Positions 1 through 8,205 of a DNA stretch of 64,000 nt are shown one piece after another (position 1 is the stretch's first letter; every line of letters begins with the position of its first letter). Source of the DNA: Bradyrhizobium sp. AZCC 1693 (GTDB lineage: Bacteria; Pseudomonadota; Alphaproteobacteria; Rhizobiales; Xanthobacteraceae); NCBI RefSeq assembly GCF_036924745.1, contig NZ_JAZHSD010000001.1, positions 6,447,001 through 6,511,000 of the forward strand, written 5' to 3'. The translations under genes and the position numbers were made by a program. The notes below the pieces were generated by a model. That model saw only the letters and a list, made by a program, of their open reading frames with translations, did not search any database and had not been told where the DNA came from.

Positions 1-741
1 TGCTTCAGCCAGGGCTGGTTTGGCGGGAAGACACCGATGCGCGCCGCCGCCTCTCTTTTTCGCGTGGCTTCCCGAACCGGGCCGGCGGCGCTGGCCAGGG
101 CGGGCTGGCCCATGAATTCCGGGAACGAGGTCCACACGCCGAGCAGCACCACGACGCCAAGGCTGAACGCATAGCTGAAACTCAGGGATCGCAACGGAAT
201 TGCAGCAAGGCCCGAAACCGCATTGACCATGACAAACGCCGTCATCGCCAAGAGGAAGGCGATCAGCAGCCGGCGACGCCCCGGCCACCAGATCCGCACG
301 CCAGACCGGCAGGGTCTGCGCAGCAGCCAGAAGGGCGAACATGATCGAGACCAGCGCGAACATGCGGCCGCTGATCAGGCTGATCATCGGCGAGGTCGCC
401 CATCCGCAATAGGCGAAGAGCCCGAGGCCGGCGACAAGCGCCCAGATCGCCATGTGGTGCGGCTGCAAGGCGAAACTGTCGTTGAAGACCGCGAGTGCCC
501 ACAGCCACAAGATGACCGGTGAGCCCGTATAAAGGATTACAAGCGGCGCGTTCCAACAGGATCCCAGCGGAAAGAACGGCGCCGTCGAAATGGCATAGGC
601 GGCGGCGCCAGTGCCCAGCGCGACGCGCAACGCCGTGAGCGCGCGGACCGGCCGATCGCGCAGCAGCAGCAGCGCACAAATCACGAGAACCAGCCCAACC
701 GCCGCGCCACGGAAACCGAAATCAAGTGCCGTCCACGCCAT
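1..741 (-). pseudogene. Membrane sensor-type (probably AraC-family) regulator, 5' part, frameshifted and cut by window edge
   Basis: Starting from the ATG at 741 the minus strand encodes a hydrophobic protein with repeated membrane segments (N-terminus MAWTALDFGFRGAAVG, then VILWLWALAVFN and MFALVSIMFALLAAAQTLPVW). This resembles the membrane-embedded N-terminal half of a group of AraC-type regulators found in Bradyrhizobium; the DNA-binding half would lie beyond position 1 and is not seen. After residues RADLVAG the frame becomes cysteine-rich and shadow-like, while the neighbouring frame continues as GRRRLLIAFLLAMTAFVM, another membrane segment. Dropping one base from the CCCC run at 279-282 (plus strand) joins the two perfectly. 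So the gene carries a 1-nt insertion, real or from sequencing. The AraC assignment is an inference from the N-terminal look only. Confidence 0.45.
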
Positions 742-839
742 AACGACCCGCCCCCTGCCGTTGTCCCGGAGTTCTCGTATCCGTCGTCAGCATAGCGCCT
801 CCGATCTCTCGGATGAAGCGGTGTATGGTGGCACTGACG

Positions 840-1631
840 TCAATGGCCGGAATAGCTCGGCCGCCGGCGCTCGATCCAGGCATTGATGCCTTCGCCGAGA
901 TCGCTGGTCGGCACCAGCGCGGCGAACTGCTCGCTCTCGACCTGCAGCCCTTCGGCGATGCCCATGTTCAGCCCGCGGGTGACCGCCGTGATGATGCTGC
1001 CGATTGCGAGCGGCGAATGCCGCACGATGCGTTCGGCCAGTTCGCGCGCGGCCGGCAGCAGCCCGTCATGCGGCACCACCCGATTGACCAGCCCGATCTC
1101 CAGCGCCCGTTGCGGCGAGAACGGATCGCCCGTCAGTAGCAGCTCCAGCGCGCGCTTGCGCCCGGCGAGGCGCGGCAGCCGCTGCGTTCCGCCGAAGGTC
1201 GGCGGCATGCCCAGATTGATCTCCGGCTTGGCGAAGCGCGCGCGCTCGCTGGCGATGGCCAGATGCACGGCCTCGGTGATCTCGCATCCACCGCCGAACG
1301 CCAGCCCGTTGATTGCCGCGATGACAGGTTTCCTGAAGGCTTCGAGCCGTGCGGTCATCGCCTGGCCGCGCCGGACGAAGTCACGGATGGCCGTATCGCG
1401 ACCGTGCCGGACGCTGCCGGAGAATTCGTGGATATCGGCGCCGGCGGAGAACGCGCGGTCACCCGCGCCGGTCAGGATCACCGCGCGCACGCCGTCGTCG
1501 GTCTCGATCCCGTCCAGCGCCGCCATCAGGCGGTCGATCAGATCGTAGTTCAGCGCATTGAGCTTGTCAGGACGGTTGAGCGTGACCAGCGCGATCCCGT
1601 CAGTGATTTCGAGCAGCACGGCGTCGGACAT
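840..1631 (-). CDS. Enoyl-CoA hydratase/isomerase (crotonase) family protein
   Basis: 263 aa from the ATG at 1631, preceded by GGAGAG at good spacing; an upstream in-frame ATG at 1700 would run through the operator region and is less likely. The crotonase fold is clear: oxyanion-hole segment FSAGADIHEF near residues 61-70, GGGCEI at 113-118 and FAKPEINLGMPPTFGGTQRL at 133-152. Both glutamates used by true hydratases are present (E117 and E137), so water addition to an enoyl-CoA is plausible, but substrate chain length or class cannot be read. It is cytosolic and is transcribed away from the TetR gene at 1722, with a palindrome in the shared promoter, so it is probably the target of that regulator. 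Confidence 0.88.
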   Translation of the reverse strand: MSDAVLLEITDGIALVTLNRPDKLNALNYDLIDRLMAALDGIETDDGVRAVILTGAGDRAFSAGADIHEFSGSVRHGRDTAIRDFVRRGQAMTARLEAFRKPVIAAINGLAFGGGCEITEAVHLAIASERARFAKPEINLGMPPTFGGTQRLPRLAGRKRALELLLTGDPFSPQRALEIGLVNRVVPHDGLLPAARELAERIVRHSPLAIGSIITAVTRGLNMGIAEGLQVESEQFAALVPTSDLGEGINAWIERRRPSYSGH

Positions 1632-1689
1632 CTGGGTCTCTCCGGAAGTGTCGGTAACTTGCGGGCACCCTAGAAGGCGGCTCCCGTTG

Positions 1690-1713
1690 TGTATATTCAC
1701 TGGTTAGTATACA
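1690..1713. promoter_or_regulatory. Candidate TetR operator, TGTATA-N12-TATACA
   Basis: Arms TGTATA (1690-1695) and TATACA (1708-1713) form a perfect inverted repeat around 12 bases in the 90-bp gap between the divergent enoyl-CoA hydratase and TetR genes. It lies about 8 bp before the TetR start and overlaps where promoters of both genes should be, which is the normal place for an autoregulatory TetR operator. No binding data; inferred from position and symmetry. Confidence 0.5.
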
Positions 1714-1721
1714 TACGGGCC

Positions 1722-2321
1722 ATGGCACGATCCGGCATCCCGACGCGTGAGCGCATTATTTCGGCGGCGAACGCGTTGTTCTACAATGACGGTATCAGGG
1801 GCGTCAGCGTCGATGCGGTGGCGGCGAAGGCCGGCGTCACCAAGCGCACGCTGTATTATCATTTCAAGAGCAAGGACGATCTCGTCGCGGCGTACCTTGC
1901 CGCGCGCGATCAGCCCAATCTCGCGCTGTTCCGGCAATGGTTTTCGGAGACCAAGGGCGGCTTGCCTGCGAAGGTCGAAGCGATCTTTCTCAACCTCGCG
2001 CGCTCCGCGCGGCATCCGAAATGGAGGGGATGCGGATTCCTGCGCACCTCGGCCGAACTCGCCAACATGCCCGGCCATCCCGCGATCAAGATCGGGGCCG
2101 CGCACAAGAAGAAGTTCGAGGAATGGCTGCGTGCAACCTTCGAGGCGGAGGGCACTGCCGGTCCCTTGCGGCTCGCGCGGCAAGTCCTGCTGCTGCTCGA
2201 TGGATCGTTCGCGGTCGTGCTGCTGCACCGTGATCCCAGCTATATGGAAACGGCGGGTGAGGCGGCGCATGCGTTGATCGAGGCTGCGCTTCCCGTGCGG
2301 GGGAAGCGGCGAGCGCGGTAG
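1722..2321 (+). CDS. TetR/AcrR family transcriptional regulator
   Basis: 199 aa from the ATG at 1722 (MARSGIPTRERII). An in-frame ATG at 1689 exists, but it would translate the operator palindrome and gives an odd N-terminus. Residues about 8-55 form the TetR helix-turn-helix (VSVDAVAAKAGVTKRTLYYHF), followed by a helical ligand-binding half with CGFLRTSAELANMPGHPA, typical of the TetR_C group linked to small-molecule sensing. It is divergent from the enoyl-CoA hydratase at 840-1631 and probably represses that gene and itself through the palindrome between them. The inducer is unknown; an acyl-CoA is possible given the partner. Confidence 0.88.
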   Translation: MARSGIPTRERIISAANALFYNDGIRGVSVDAVAAKAGVTKRTLYYHFKSKDDLVAAYLAARDQPNLALFRQWFSETKGGLPAKVEAIFLNLARSARHPKWRGCGFLRTSAELANMPGHPAIKIGAAHKKKFEEWLRATFEAEGTAGPLRLARQVLLLLDGSFAVVLLHRDPSYMETAGEAAHALIEAALPVRGKRRAR

Positions 2322-2328
2322 GTCCCCC

Positions 2329-2446
2329 GTCATTGCGAGGAGCCAGCGGGTCGCGCGAATGCGCGCCCGATGACAGGCTCCACGACGAAGCAATCCACTC
2401 TCACGACAAACGGAAAGATGGATTGCTTCGCTTCGCTCGCAATGAC
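2329..2446. repeat. Dispersed inverted-repeat element, family A
   Basis: Bounded by GTCATTGCGAG (2329-2339) and its complement CTCGCAATGAC (2436-2446), with an inner GAAGCAATCC/GGATTGCTTC pair. Near-copies occur at 16093-16211 and 45266-45372. It fills the gap between the TetR gene and the HAD gene (convergent), so the RNA would fold into a long imperfect hairpin. No coding sequence inside. Confidence 0.75.
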
Positions 2447-2464
2447 GGCTATGACGAGCGGCGT

Positions 2465-3139
2465 TCAAACCCCGCCGCGCTCGCGCAGCACCTCGAGCAC
2501 TGCGCCGAGATCCGGCACGATAGCGGCGCATCGCGCGCGCGACTCGTCGGTCGGCGTCACCATGTCAGGCACCATGATCGTAATGGCGCCGGCGGCGAGG
2601 GCGGCGGTCACGCCGTGATTGGAATCCTCCACCGCCACGCAAACTTCCGGCTTCAGGCCGAACCGCTCTGCCGCCAGAAGATAGAGATCGGGACTCGGCT
2701 TGCCGCGGGTCACGTCGTCGCGGGTCAGGAGCGTTTCGAAGCGGTGGCGAATACCGGCAAGCCGCAGATGCGTGTCCGCCGTGCGCAGCGATGATGAGGT
2801 GACGATCGCCATCGGGCATTCGGCCGCCTGCAGCGCATCCAGCAGTTCGACCGCGCCGCTCTTGAGCGGCAGGCCTGCGCGGAGAATTGCATCGCGGTTG
2901 CTGACGAAAGCCCGGCTGATCTCCGCAAGCGGAAAGTTTTCGCCGTAGCGCGCGTGCAGCATGGCCTCGCAGTCCGGCCCCGGCAGGCCGACCATCGCCT
3001 GGCACAGCGTCACGGCGTCGTCGGTGTAGCCATGCGCATGCAGCGCCGCGACCAGGCTGTCGAAATAAACCCGCTCGGTGTCGAGCAGCGTGCCGTCCAT
3101 GTCGAGCAGGACGGCGCTGACATTCCATTTCCCGGTCAC
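2465..3139 (-). CDS. HAD superfamily hydrolase, phosphoglycolate phosphatase/beta-phosphoglucomutase-like
   Basis: 224 aa from a GTG at 3139 (VTGKWNVSAV). This start is chosen because GTG overlaps the TGA of the upstream CWC gene (GTGA, 3136-3139). HAD motifs are all present: motif I LLDMDGTLLDTE (D13, D15), motif II IVTSSS, the lysine motif GKPSPDLYLLAAE, and motif IV VAVEDSNHGVTAALAAG. The alpha-helical cap lies between motifs I and II, as in subclass IA. It should hydrolyse (or isomerise) a small phosphorylated metabolite in the cytosol; the substrate cannot be told. Translation is coupled to the small CWC protein. Confidence 0.87.
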   Translation of the reverse strand: MTGKWNVSAVLLDMDGTLLDTERVYFDSLVAALHAHGYTDDAVTLCQAMVGLPGPDCEAMLHARYGENFPLAEISRAFVSNRDAILRAGLPLKSGAVELLDALQAAECPMAIVTSSSLRTADTHLRLAGIRHRFETLLTRDDVTRGKPSPDLYLLAAERFGLKPEVCVAVEDSNHGVTAALAAGAITIMVPDMVTPTDESRARCAAIVPDLGAVLEVLRERGGV

Positions 3140-3339
3140 GTCACACTCGCACCTGGATGTTGCTCCGCGAGTTTGCGCAGGCAACCCGGACAGAGACAGT
3201 CGCTGCCGTCCACTGGCATCGGCACGCGGAACGTCTCGTCGGAACACCAGCATGGCCCCGACAGGCTGCAACTGAATTCGGTTCCGCAAGCAGCGCAGGC
3301 GAGGCGGCGCGTGGGCTGATTTTCCAAACGATTTGTCAT
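3136..3339 (-). CDS. Cysteine-rich CWC family protein
   Basis: 67 aa from the ATG at 3339 (MTNRLENQPTRRLACAACG); an ATG at 3381 would give 81 aa, and neither has a strong ribosome site. Seven cysteines in CAACGTEFSC, GPCWC and CLCPGCLRKL give the CWC signature, so it probably binds zinc as a small cytosolic protein of unknown function. The stop codon overlaps the GTG of the HAD hydrolase, so the two are translationally coupled and likely work together. Confidence 0.75.
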   Translation of the reverse strand: MTNRLENQPTRRLACAACGTEFSCSLSGPCWCSDETFRVPMPVDGSDCLCPGCLRKLAEQHPGASVT

Positions 3340-3441
3340 CAACGAGGCCGCATCCTGACGCGGAATTAATCCCGGGTTCATGCCGAAGCGCGTTATACTC
3401 GGGCGCCACTATACGCCCGCGAAACATCCAAGGGAAATCCG

Positions 3442-5004
3442 ATGGCCCGCGATTCGCAATCAGCCCTTGTTGCGCTCAATCGCTTCGGACTGGGCGCGCG
3501 GGGCGGAGCCTCCGGCGATTTTCTCAATGCGGCATCCGATCCGCGCGGCTTCGTCAAGGCAGAACTCGCCCGTCCCAACGGCGTGCTGCTCGAAGTGCCC
3601 GGATTGCAGTCGACGGCGGCGCTCGGCAAGGCCGTGTTCGACTATCAGTTCGAGATTCAGCAGGCCCGCGATGCCGCCGCCAAGCAGGCGGCGCCTGCGA
3701 CCGAAGGCCAACCGCCGGCGGATGCGAAGGCGCAGCGCCGAAACTTTTCGCTCAACAGCATCGCCATGGATATGGCGCCGAGAGAACCGCCAAAGGAAGC
3801 GCCGGTGAAGCCACCGGAAAATCGCAATACGGCCGTGGCGCCCACTGAAGCGATGCGGCCGAATGCGCCAAAACCGCCGCCGGCACCGCTCAACATCATC
3901 CAGAAAACCTTTCGTGCCGAGGCGCTGGCGCGGCTGCAACGGGCCGTCATGGTCGATTGCGGATTTACCGAGCGGCTGGTGGTGTTCTGGTCCAATCATT
4001 TCTGCATCTCCGCCAACAAGGGCGGGCCGGCGCGGATGTGGGCCGGCTCGTTCGAGCGCGAGGCGATCCGGCCCTACGTGCTCGGGCGTTTCGGCGACAT
4101 GCTGAAGTCGGTCGAGCAGCATCCGGCGATGCTGTTCTTTCTCGACAACCAGCAATCGCTGGGCCCGGATTCGCGCGCCGGGAAAAACCGCAACCGCGGA
4201 CTGAACGAAAATCTCGCGCGCGAAATCCTGGAACTGCATACGCTCGGCGTTGGCGGCGGCTATTCGCAGGACGACGTGACGTCGCTGGCGAACATCATCA
4301 CGGGTTGGACCTATGCGGGAAGGCTCGGCCAGTTGGGCGCGCCCGGGTCCTTCGTGTTCAATGCCAATGCGCATCAGCCGGGCGCGCAGCGGGTGATGGG
4401 AAAAATCTACGACGCGTCAGGCGTGGCGCAGGGCGAGGCGGTGCTGGCGGACATTGCGCGGCATCCGTCCACCGCGAAATTCATTGCTACCAAATTCGCG
4501 CGGCACTTCGTGGCCGACGATCCGCCACCGGCCCTGGTGGCGCGGCTCGCCGATGTCTTCACGCGAACCGACGGCGATCTCAAGGCGCTGGCGACGGCGG
4601 TGGTGGATTCCGACGAGGCCTGGAACGCGCCGCTCTCCAAGATGCGCTCGCCTTACGAATTCCTGGTCGCGAGCGGCCGGTTGCTGGCGCAGATCCCGAA
4701 CGATCCCGGCCGCTATCTCGGCGGTCTCAATACGTTGGGCCAGCCGCTGTGGGCGCCCGCCGGGCCGAACGGTTTTCCCGACAGCAACGCGGCCTGGGCG
4801 GCGCCGGAAGGCATCAAGCTGCGGCTCGATATATCGGCGCAGATCGCCTCGCGGCTCGCCGACGGCGTCGATCCGCGCGATCTGCTCGAACTGGTTGCCG
4901 CGGACGCGGCGTCATCGGAGACGCGGAAAACCATCGAGCGCGCGGAATCGCGGCAGCAGGCGCTGGCGCTGTTGCTGATGTCGCCGGAATTCCAGAGGAG
5001 ATGA
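3442..5004 (+). CDS. DUF1800 domain-containing protein
   Basis: 520 aa, ATG at 3442 with AAGGGA upstream. The family signature is clear: MVDCGFTERLVVFWSNHFC near 165-183, then NENLAREILELHTLGVGG near 255-272, and a C-terminal FPDSNAAWAAPEGI. A Pro/Ala/Lys-rich insertion of about 80 residues (roughly 75-150) separates a short N-terminal part from the main domain. No signal peptide is visible, unlike its partner. DUF1800 proteins have no known activity but are routinely encoded next to DUF1501 proteins, as here; the stop codon overlaps an ATG of the next reading frame and the genes form one transcription unit. Confidence 0.88.
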   Translation: MARDSQSALVALNRFGLGARGGASGDFLNAASDPRGFVKAELARPNGVLLEVPGLQSTAALGKAVFDYQFEIQQARDAAAKQAAPATEGQPPADAKAQRRNFSLNSIAMDMAPREPPKEAPVKPPENRNTAVAPTEAMRPNAPKPPPAPLNIIQKTFRAEALARLQRAVMVDCGFTERLVVFWSNHFCISANKGGPARMWAGSFEREAIRPYVLGRFGDMLKSVEQHPAMLFFLDNQQSLGPDSRAGKNRNRGLNENLAREILELHTLGVGGGYSQDDVTSLANIITGWTYAGRLGQLGAPGSFVFNANAHQPGAQRVMGKIYDASGVAQGEAVLADIARHPSTAKFIATKFARHFVADDPPPALVARLADVFTRTDGDLKALATAVVDSDEAWNAPLSKMRSPYEFLVASGRLLAQIPNDPGRYLGGLNTLGQPLWAPAGPNGFPDSNAAWAAPEGIKLRLDISAQIASRLADGVDPRDLLELVAADAASSETRKTIERAESRQQALALLLMSPEFQRR

Positions 5005-5009
5005 CGTCG

Positions 5010-6245
5010 ATGGAAACGACAATGGATTGCTGCGAAGGCTTGAGATCGTCGGTGATTCCGCGGCGTGGCGTGTTGCTCGGCGGCGCGTCCTTTGCGGCAT
5101 GGGCCTACTTGCCGAAATTCGCGCGTGCCGCCGATGGCCGCGATCCGCGGCTGGTGGTCGTGATCCTGCGCGGCGCGCTGGATGGGCTCGCCACCGTCGC
5201 GCCGATTGGCGATCCTGATTATGCCGGCCTGCATGGTTCGATCGCGCTGTCGTCGAGCGGGCCGAACGCGGCGGTGGGGCTCGACGATTTCTTTTCGCTG
5301 CATCCGGCGATGCCGGAATTTGCGCGGATGTATCGCGAGAAGAAGGCGGCCGTGGTTCACGCGGTGGCGACGTCCTACCGCGACCGCTCGCATTTCGACG
5401 GGCAGGACGTGCTCGAAAGCGGTTTTGCCGGTCCCGGCCGGGTGCAGTCCGGCTGGCTCAACCGCGCGCTGGAAGGCCTGCCGAAAGGCGAGCGGGTGAC
5501 GAGCGCGCTGGCGGTCGGCCCGACCACGCCGCTGGTGCTGCGCGGCGCGGCGCCCACCGTCGGCTGGGCGCCGGTGGCGCTGCCGCAGGCTGCGGAAGAT
5601 ACTGCGATGCGGCTCGTCGAACTTTATCAACACCGCGATCCCGCGCTGGCGAGCGCGTTGAAGCAGGGCCTCGCGCTCGACAAGGCCGCGCAAGGCGACG
5701 ACATGAAGCCAAAACCCGGCACCAATGGCGCCGGCGCGATGCGGCTGGTGGCGCGTGGCGCCGCCAAGCTGATGGCCGCCGACGATGGCCCCCGCATCGG
5801 CGCGCTCGCGTTCGACGGCTGGGACACCCATGCGAACGAAGGCGGACCTGTGGGGCGGCTGGCGCAACTGCTCGGCGGCCTCGACGGCGCATTGGCGGAA
5901 TTCGAAACCGGGCTGGGCGCGCGCTGGCGCGACACCGTGATCGTGGTCGCCACCGAATTCGGCCGCACCGCGCGCATCAACGGCACGCAGGGCACCGATC
6001 ACGGCACCGGCACCATCGCGCTGCTCGCCGGCGGCGCAGTGAAAGGCGGGCGCGTGATCACGGACTGGCCGGGGCTGAAGCCCGCCAATCTCTATCAGGG
6101 CCGCGATCTCGCGCCCACCACCGATCTGCGCGCGGTGATGAAGGGCGTGCTGAAGGATCAGTTCGGGCTGGCGGAGAAAGTGCTGGCGGAGAGCGTGTTT
6201 CCGGACAGCAGTGCCGTGAAGCCGATGCAGGGATTGGTGGGGTAG
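5010..6245 (+). CDS. DUF1501 domain-containing protein, Tat-exported
   Basis: 411 aa from the ATG at 5010; AGAGGAG at 4994-5000 gives 9-base spacing, whereas the ATG at 5001 sits directly on the ribosome site. The N-terminus has a twin-arginine signal (IPRRGVLLGGASFAAWA) ending near ARAADG. DUF1501 belongs to the alkaline-phosphatase/sulfatase-like fold; candidate metal-binding motifs are HFDGQDVLESG, FDGWDTHANEGG and ATEFGRTARINGTQGTDHG. It is therefore probably a periplasmic metal-dependent hydrolase-like protein of unknown substrate. It overlaps the DUF1800 operon partner upstream. Confidence 0.88.
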   Translation: METTMDCCEGLRSSVIPRRGVLLGGASFAAWAYLPKFARAADGRDPRLVVVILRGALDGLATVAPIGDPDYAGLHGSIALSSSGPNAAVGLDDFFSLHPAMPEFARMYREKKAAVVHAVATSYRDRSHFDGQDVLESGFAGPGRVQSGWLNRALEGLPKGERVTSALAVGPTTPLVLRGAAPTVGWAPVALPQAAEDTAMRLVELYQHRDPALASALKQGLALDKAAQGDDMKPKPGTNGAGAMRLVARGAAKLMAADDGPRIGALAFDGWDTHANEGGPVGRLAQLLGGLDGALAEFETGLGARWRDTVIVVATEFGRTARINGTQGTDHGTGTIALLAGGAVKGGRVITDWPGLKPANLYQGRDLAPTTDLRAVMKGVLKDQFGLAEKVLAESVFPDSSAVKPMQGLVG

Positions 6246-6262
6246 GGAGCTAACCCACCCAC

Positions 6263-6391
6263 GGTGTTGTCCCGGCCTTGAGCCGGGACCCATAACCACC
6301 GCAGAGAATTGTTGGAGCGCGCTGGAGCTTCAGCGCGGCGTAACCGCAAACATTTGTGGTTATGGGTCCCTGCGTTCGCAGGGACGACACC
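6263..6391. repeat. Dispersed inverted-repeat element, family B
   Basis: GGTGTTGTCCC at 6263 pairs with GGGACGACACC ending at 6391, and GGGACCCATAACCAC pairs with GTGGTTATGGGTCCC inside. A related copy with the same CATAACCAC core is at 20949-21069. It lies between two convergent genes and may act as a bidirectional terminator. Confidence 0.75.
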
Positions 6392-6401
6392 GAACAAGGA
6401 C

Positions 6402-7340
6402 TTACTTCGTAATCTGATCGACCTCCGCCATCTCCTCCGCGCTCAGCGTCCAGCCGATCGCCTTCACGTTCTGCTCGACCTGTTCGACACGCGTCGCGCC
6501 GGCGATGACGCTGGCGACTTGCGGGCGCTGGGCGAGCCAGGAGAAGGCGAGTTCGAGCATGGTGTGGCCGCGGGCTTGCGCGAACGCCTGCAGCTTTTCG
6601 ACGATGTCCTCATTGCGCGCGGTGACGTAGCGGTCCTTCAGCGCCGGCGCCTTGGCGAAGCGGGTGTCGTCGGGGGCGGCGGCGCCGCGCCTGTATTTGC
6701 CGGTGAGAAGCCCGCTCGCCAGCGGGAAGAACGGCAGCAGGCCGAGTTTGTATTCCGTTGCCGCGGGCAGCAGATCCTTTTCGATGCCGCGCACCACCAG
6801 GCTGTATTCGTCCTGGCAGGAGACGAAGCGGCTGACATTCATCTGCCGCGCCATCAGTTCCGCCTCCGCGATGCGCCAGGCCGGAAAATTCGAATTGCCG
6901 ATGTAGCGGACCTTGCCCTGGCGGACGAGATCGTCGAGCGCGCGGAGCGTCTCTTCCATCGGCGTCAAGGGATCGTAATCATGCTGCTGGTAGAGATCGA
7001 TGTAGTCGGTCTTCAGCCGCGTCAGGCTGGCCTCGACCGCGGACATGATGTAGCGGCGCGAGGCGCCCTGCCTGGTGCCGTCGGTTGCCATCGGCTTGGA
7101 ATATTTCGTCGCCAGCACGATGTCCTTGCGGCGGTCGCCGAGCACGGTGCCGAGCACGGTCTCGGAGCCGCCCATGCCGGCATAGATGTCGGCGGTGTCG
7201 AACAGGGTGATGCCGAGGTCGATGGCCTTGTGGATGACCTTGCGCGAAGTTTCCAGATCGGTGCGCTGGCCAAAGTTGTTGCAGCCGAGGCCGACGGCGG
7301 AAACGCGCAGGCCGGAGCCGCCGAGGTTGCGAATTTGCAT
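6402..7340 (-). CDS. Aldo/keto reductase
   Basis: 312 aa from the ATG at 7340 (MQIRNLGGSGLRVSAVGLG) with AGGA upstream; the frame extends upstream but only with low-complexity residues. The AKR catalytic tetrad is visible: D48 or D51 and Y53 in FDTADIYAG, K79 in LATKYSKP, H120 in DLYQQHDYDPL. It should be a cytosolic NADPH-dependent reductase of the YajO/KefF-type general stress or carbonyl-reducing kind; the physiological substrate is unknown. It stands alone between a repeat and a terminator. Confidence 0.9.
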   Translation of the reverse strand: MQIRNLGGSGLRVSAVGLGCNNFGQRTDLETSRKVIHKAIDLGITLFDTADIYAGMGGSETVLGTVLGDRRKDIVLATKYSKPMATDGTRQGASRRYIMSAVEASLTRLKTDYIDLYQQHDYDPLTPMEETLRALDDLVRQGKVRYIGNSNFPAWRIAEAELMARQMNVSRFVSCQDEYSLVVRGIEKDLLPAATEYKLGLLPFFPLASGLLTGKYRRGAAAPDDTRFAKAPALKDRYVTARNEDIVEKLQAFAQARGHTMLELAFSWLAQRPQVASVIAGATRVEQVEQNVKAIGWTLSAEEMAEVDQITK

Positions 7341-7450
7341 GGATCGATCCTGTGGGAAGCAGGCGGGAGAGAGGGGCCGGCATTGTGGCCCGCGCGGTCT
7401 GGCGCCGCAAGCAGCGGGGCTATCGGCCGGCACGCTTGGCAGCCATGCGG

Positions 7451-7498
7451 CACAAAAAGATGCGGCCCCGGTCAGACGCGGCGACTGACGGGGGCCGC
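7451..7498 (-). terminator. Rho-independent terminator downstream of the 7628-8089 acetyltransferase
   Basis: On the minus strand GCGGCCCCCGTCAG (7498-7485) pairs with CTGACCGGGGCCGC (7475-7462) across a 9-base loop, apart from one C-A mismatch, and is followed by TCTTTTTG. The U-rich tail is on the minus strand, so it ends transcripts from the acetyltransferase gene. Confidence 0.6.
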
Positions 7499-7627
7499 TT
7501 GGGGCGCGTGATCTGAGACGGGGGGCCTGATCAGACGCAGCCGCAACCTATCCGGGCTTTGTTACGTCGCGGTGACATCAAGACTTATCCACAGGCCGCC
7601 CGATGGGGCCGCCTTCACAAAACCGTG

Positions 7628-8089
7628 TCAGAACAGCTTGCGGTAAACGATGAAGCCGGAACGCTCCGCCACCTTGTCGTACAGCTGCATCGCGGTGTGG
7701 TTGGTCTCGTGCGTCTGCCAATAGACGCGGGAAGATCCCGCGAGCTTCGCCTGTTCGTACACGCCGTTGATCAAGGCGCGGCCGACGCCCTTGCCGCGCG
7801 CCGCCGCCCTGGTGAACAGATCCTGCAGATAGCAGTTCGGCTCGATCATGGTCGTAGAGCGGTGAAACAGATAATGCGTCAGCCCGAGCAGTTCGCCGCC
7901 GCTCTCGGCGACCAGCGCATGCACCGGCTCATAGGCATCGAAGAAGCGCGCCCACGTCATCGCCGTGATCTCGGGCGCAAGCGCGGTCGGGCCCGAGCGG
8001 CCGTAGAAGGCGTTGTAGCCGTCCCACAGTGGAAGCCATTGCGCGTAGTCCTGACGGGTGACGAAGCGGATGGTGAGGTCGCCGGACAT
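7628..8089 (-). CDS. GNAT family N-acetyltransferase
   Basis: 153 aa from the ATG at 8089. The acetyl-CoA binding signature is LQDLFTRAAARGKGVGRALI (motif A, with RGKGVGRA), followed by the WQTHETNHTAMQLYDKVAE motif B region typical of GNATs that acetylate small amines or protein side chains. Single gene with its own downstream terminator; substrate unknown. Confidence 0.87.
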   Translation of the reverse strand: MSGDLTIRFVTRQDYAQWLPLWDGYNAFYGRSGPTALAPEITAMTWARFFDAYEPVHALVAESGGELLGLTHYLFHRSTTMIEPNCYLQDLFTRAAARGKGVGRALINGVYEQAKLAGSSRVYWQTHETNHTAMQLYDKVAERSGFIVYRKLF

Positions 8090-8205
8090 GCGGGATTCCG
8101 TCTCTAGCGGGGTGGCGCGTCAAGGACGCGCAGGAGGGGTGTCCGTTCTTACTACAGATAGCGCAGGAGAGGATCAATGTCGCAAGCGCGCTTGCGTTGC
8201 CGCCG

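Noticed and set aside
3957..5009. Upstream extension of the DUF1501 frame across DUF1800
   Set aside because: Residues there are arginine-rich shadow translation; the ribosome site before 5010 and the Tat signal fix the start.
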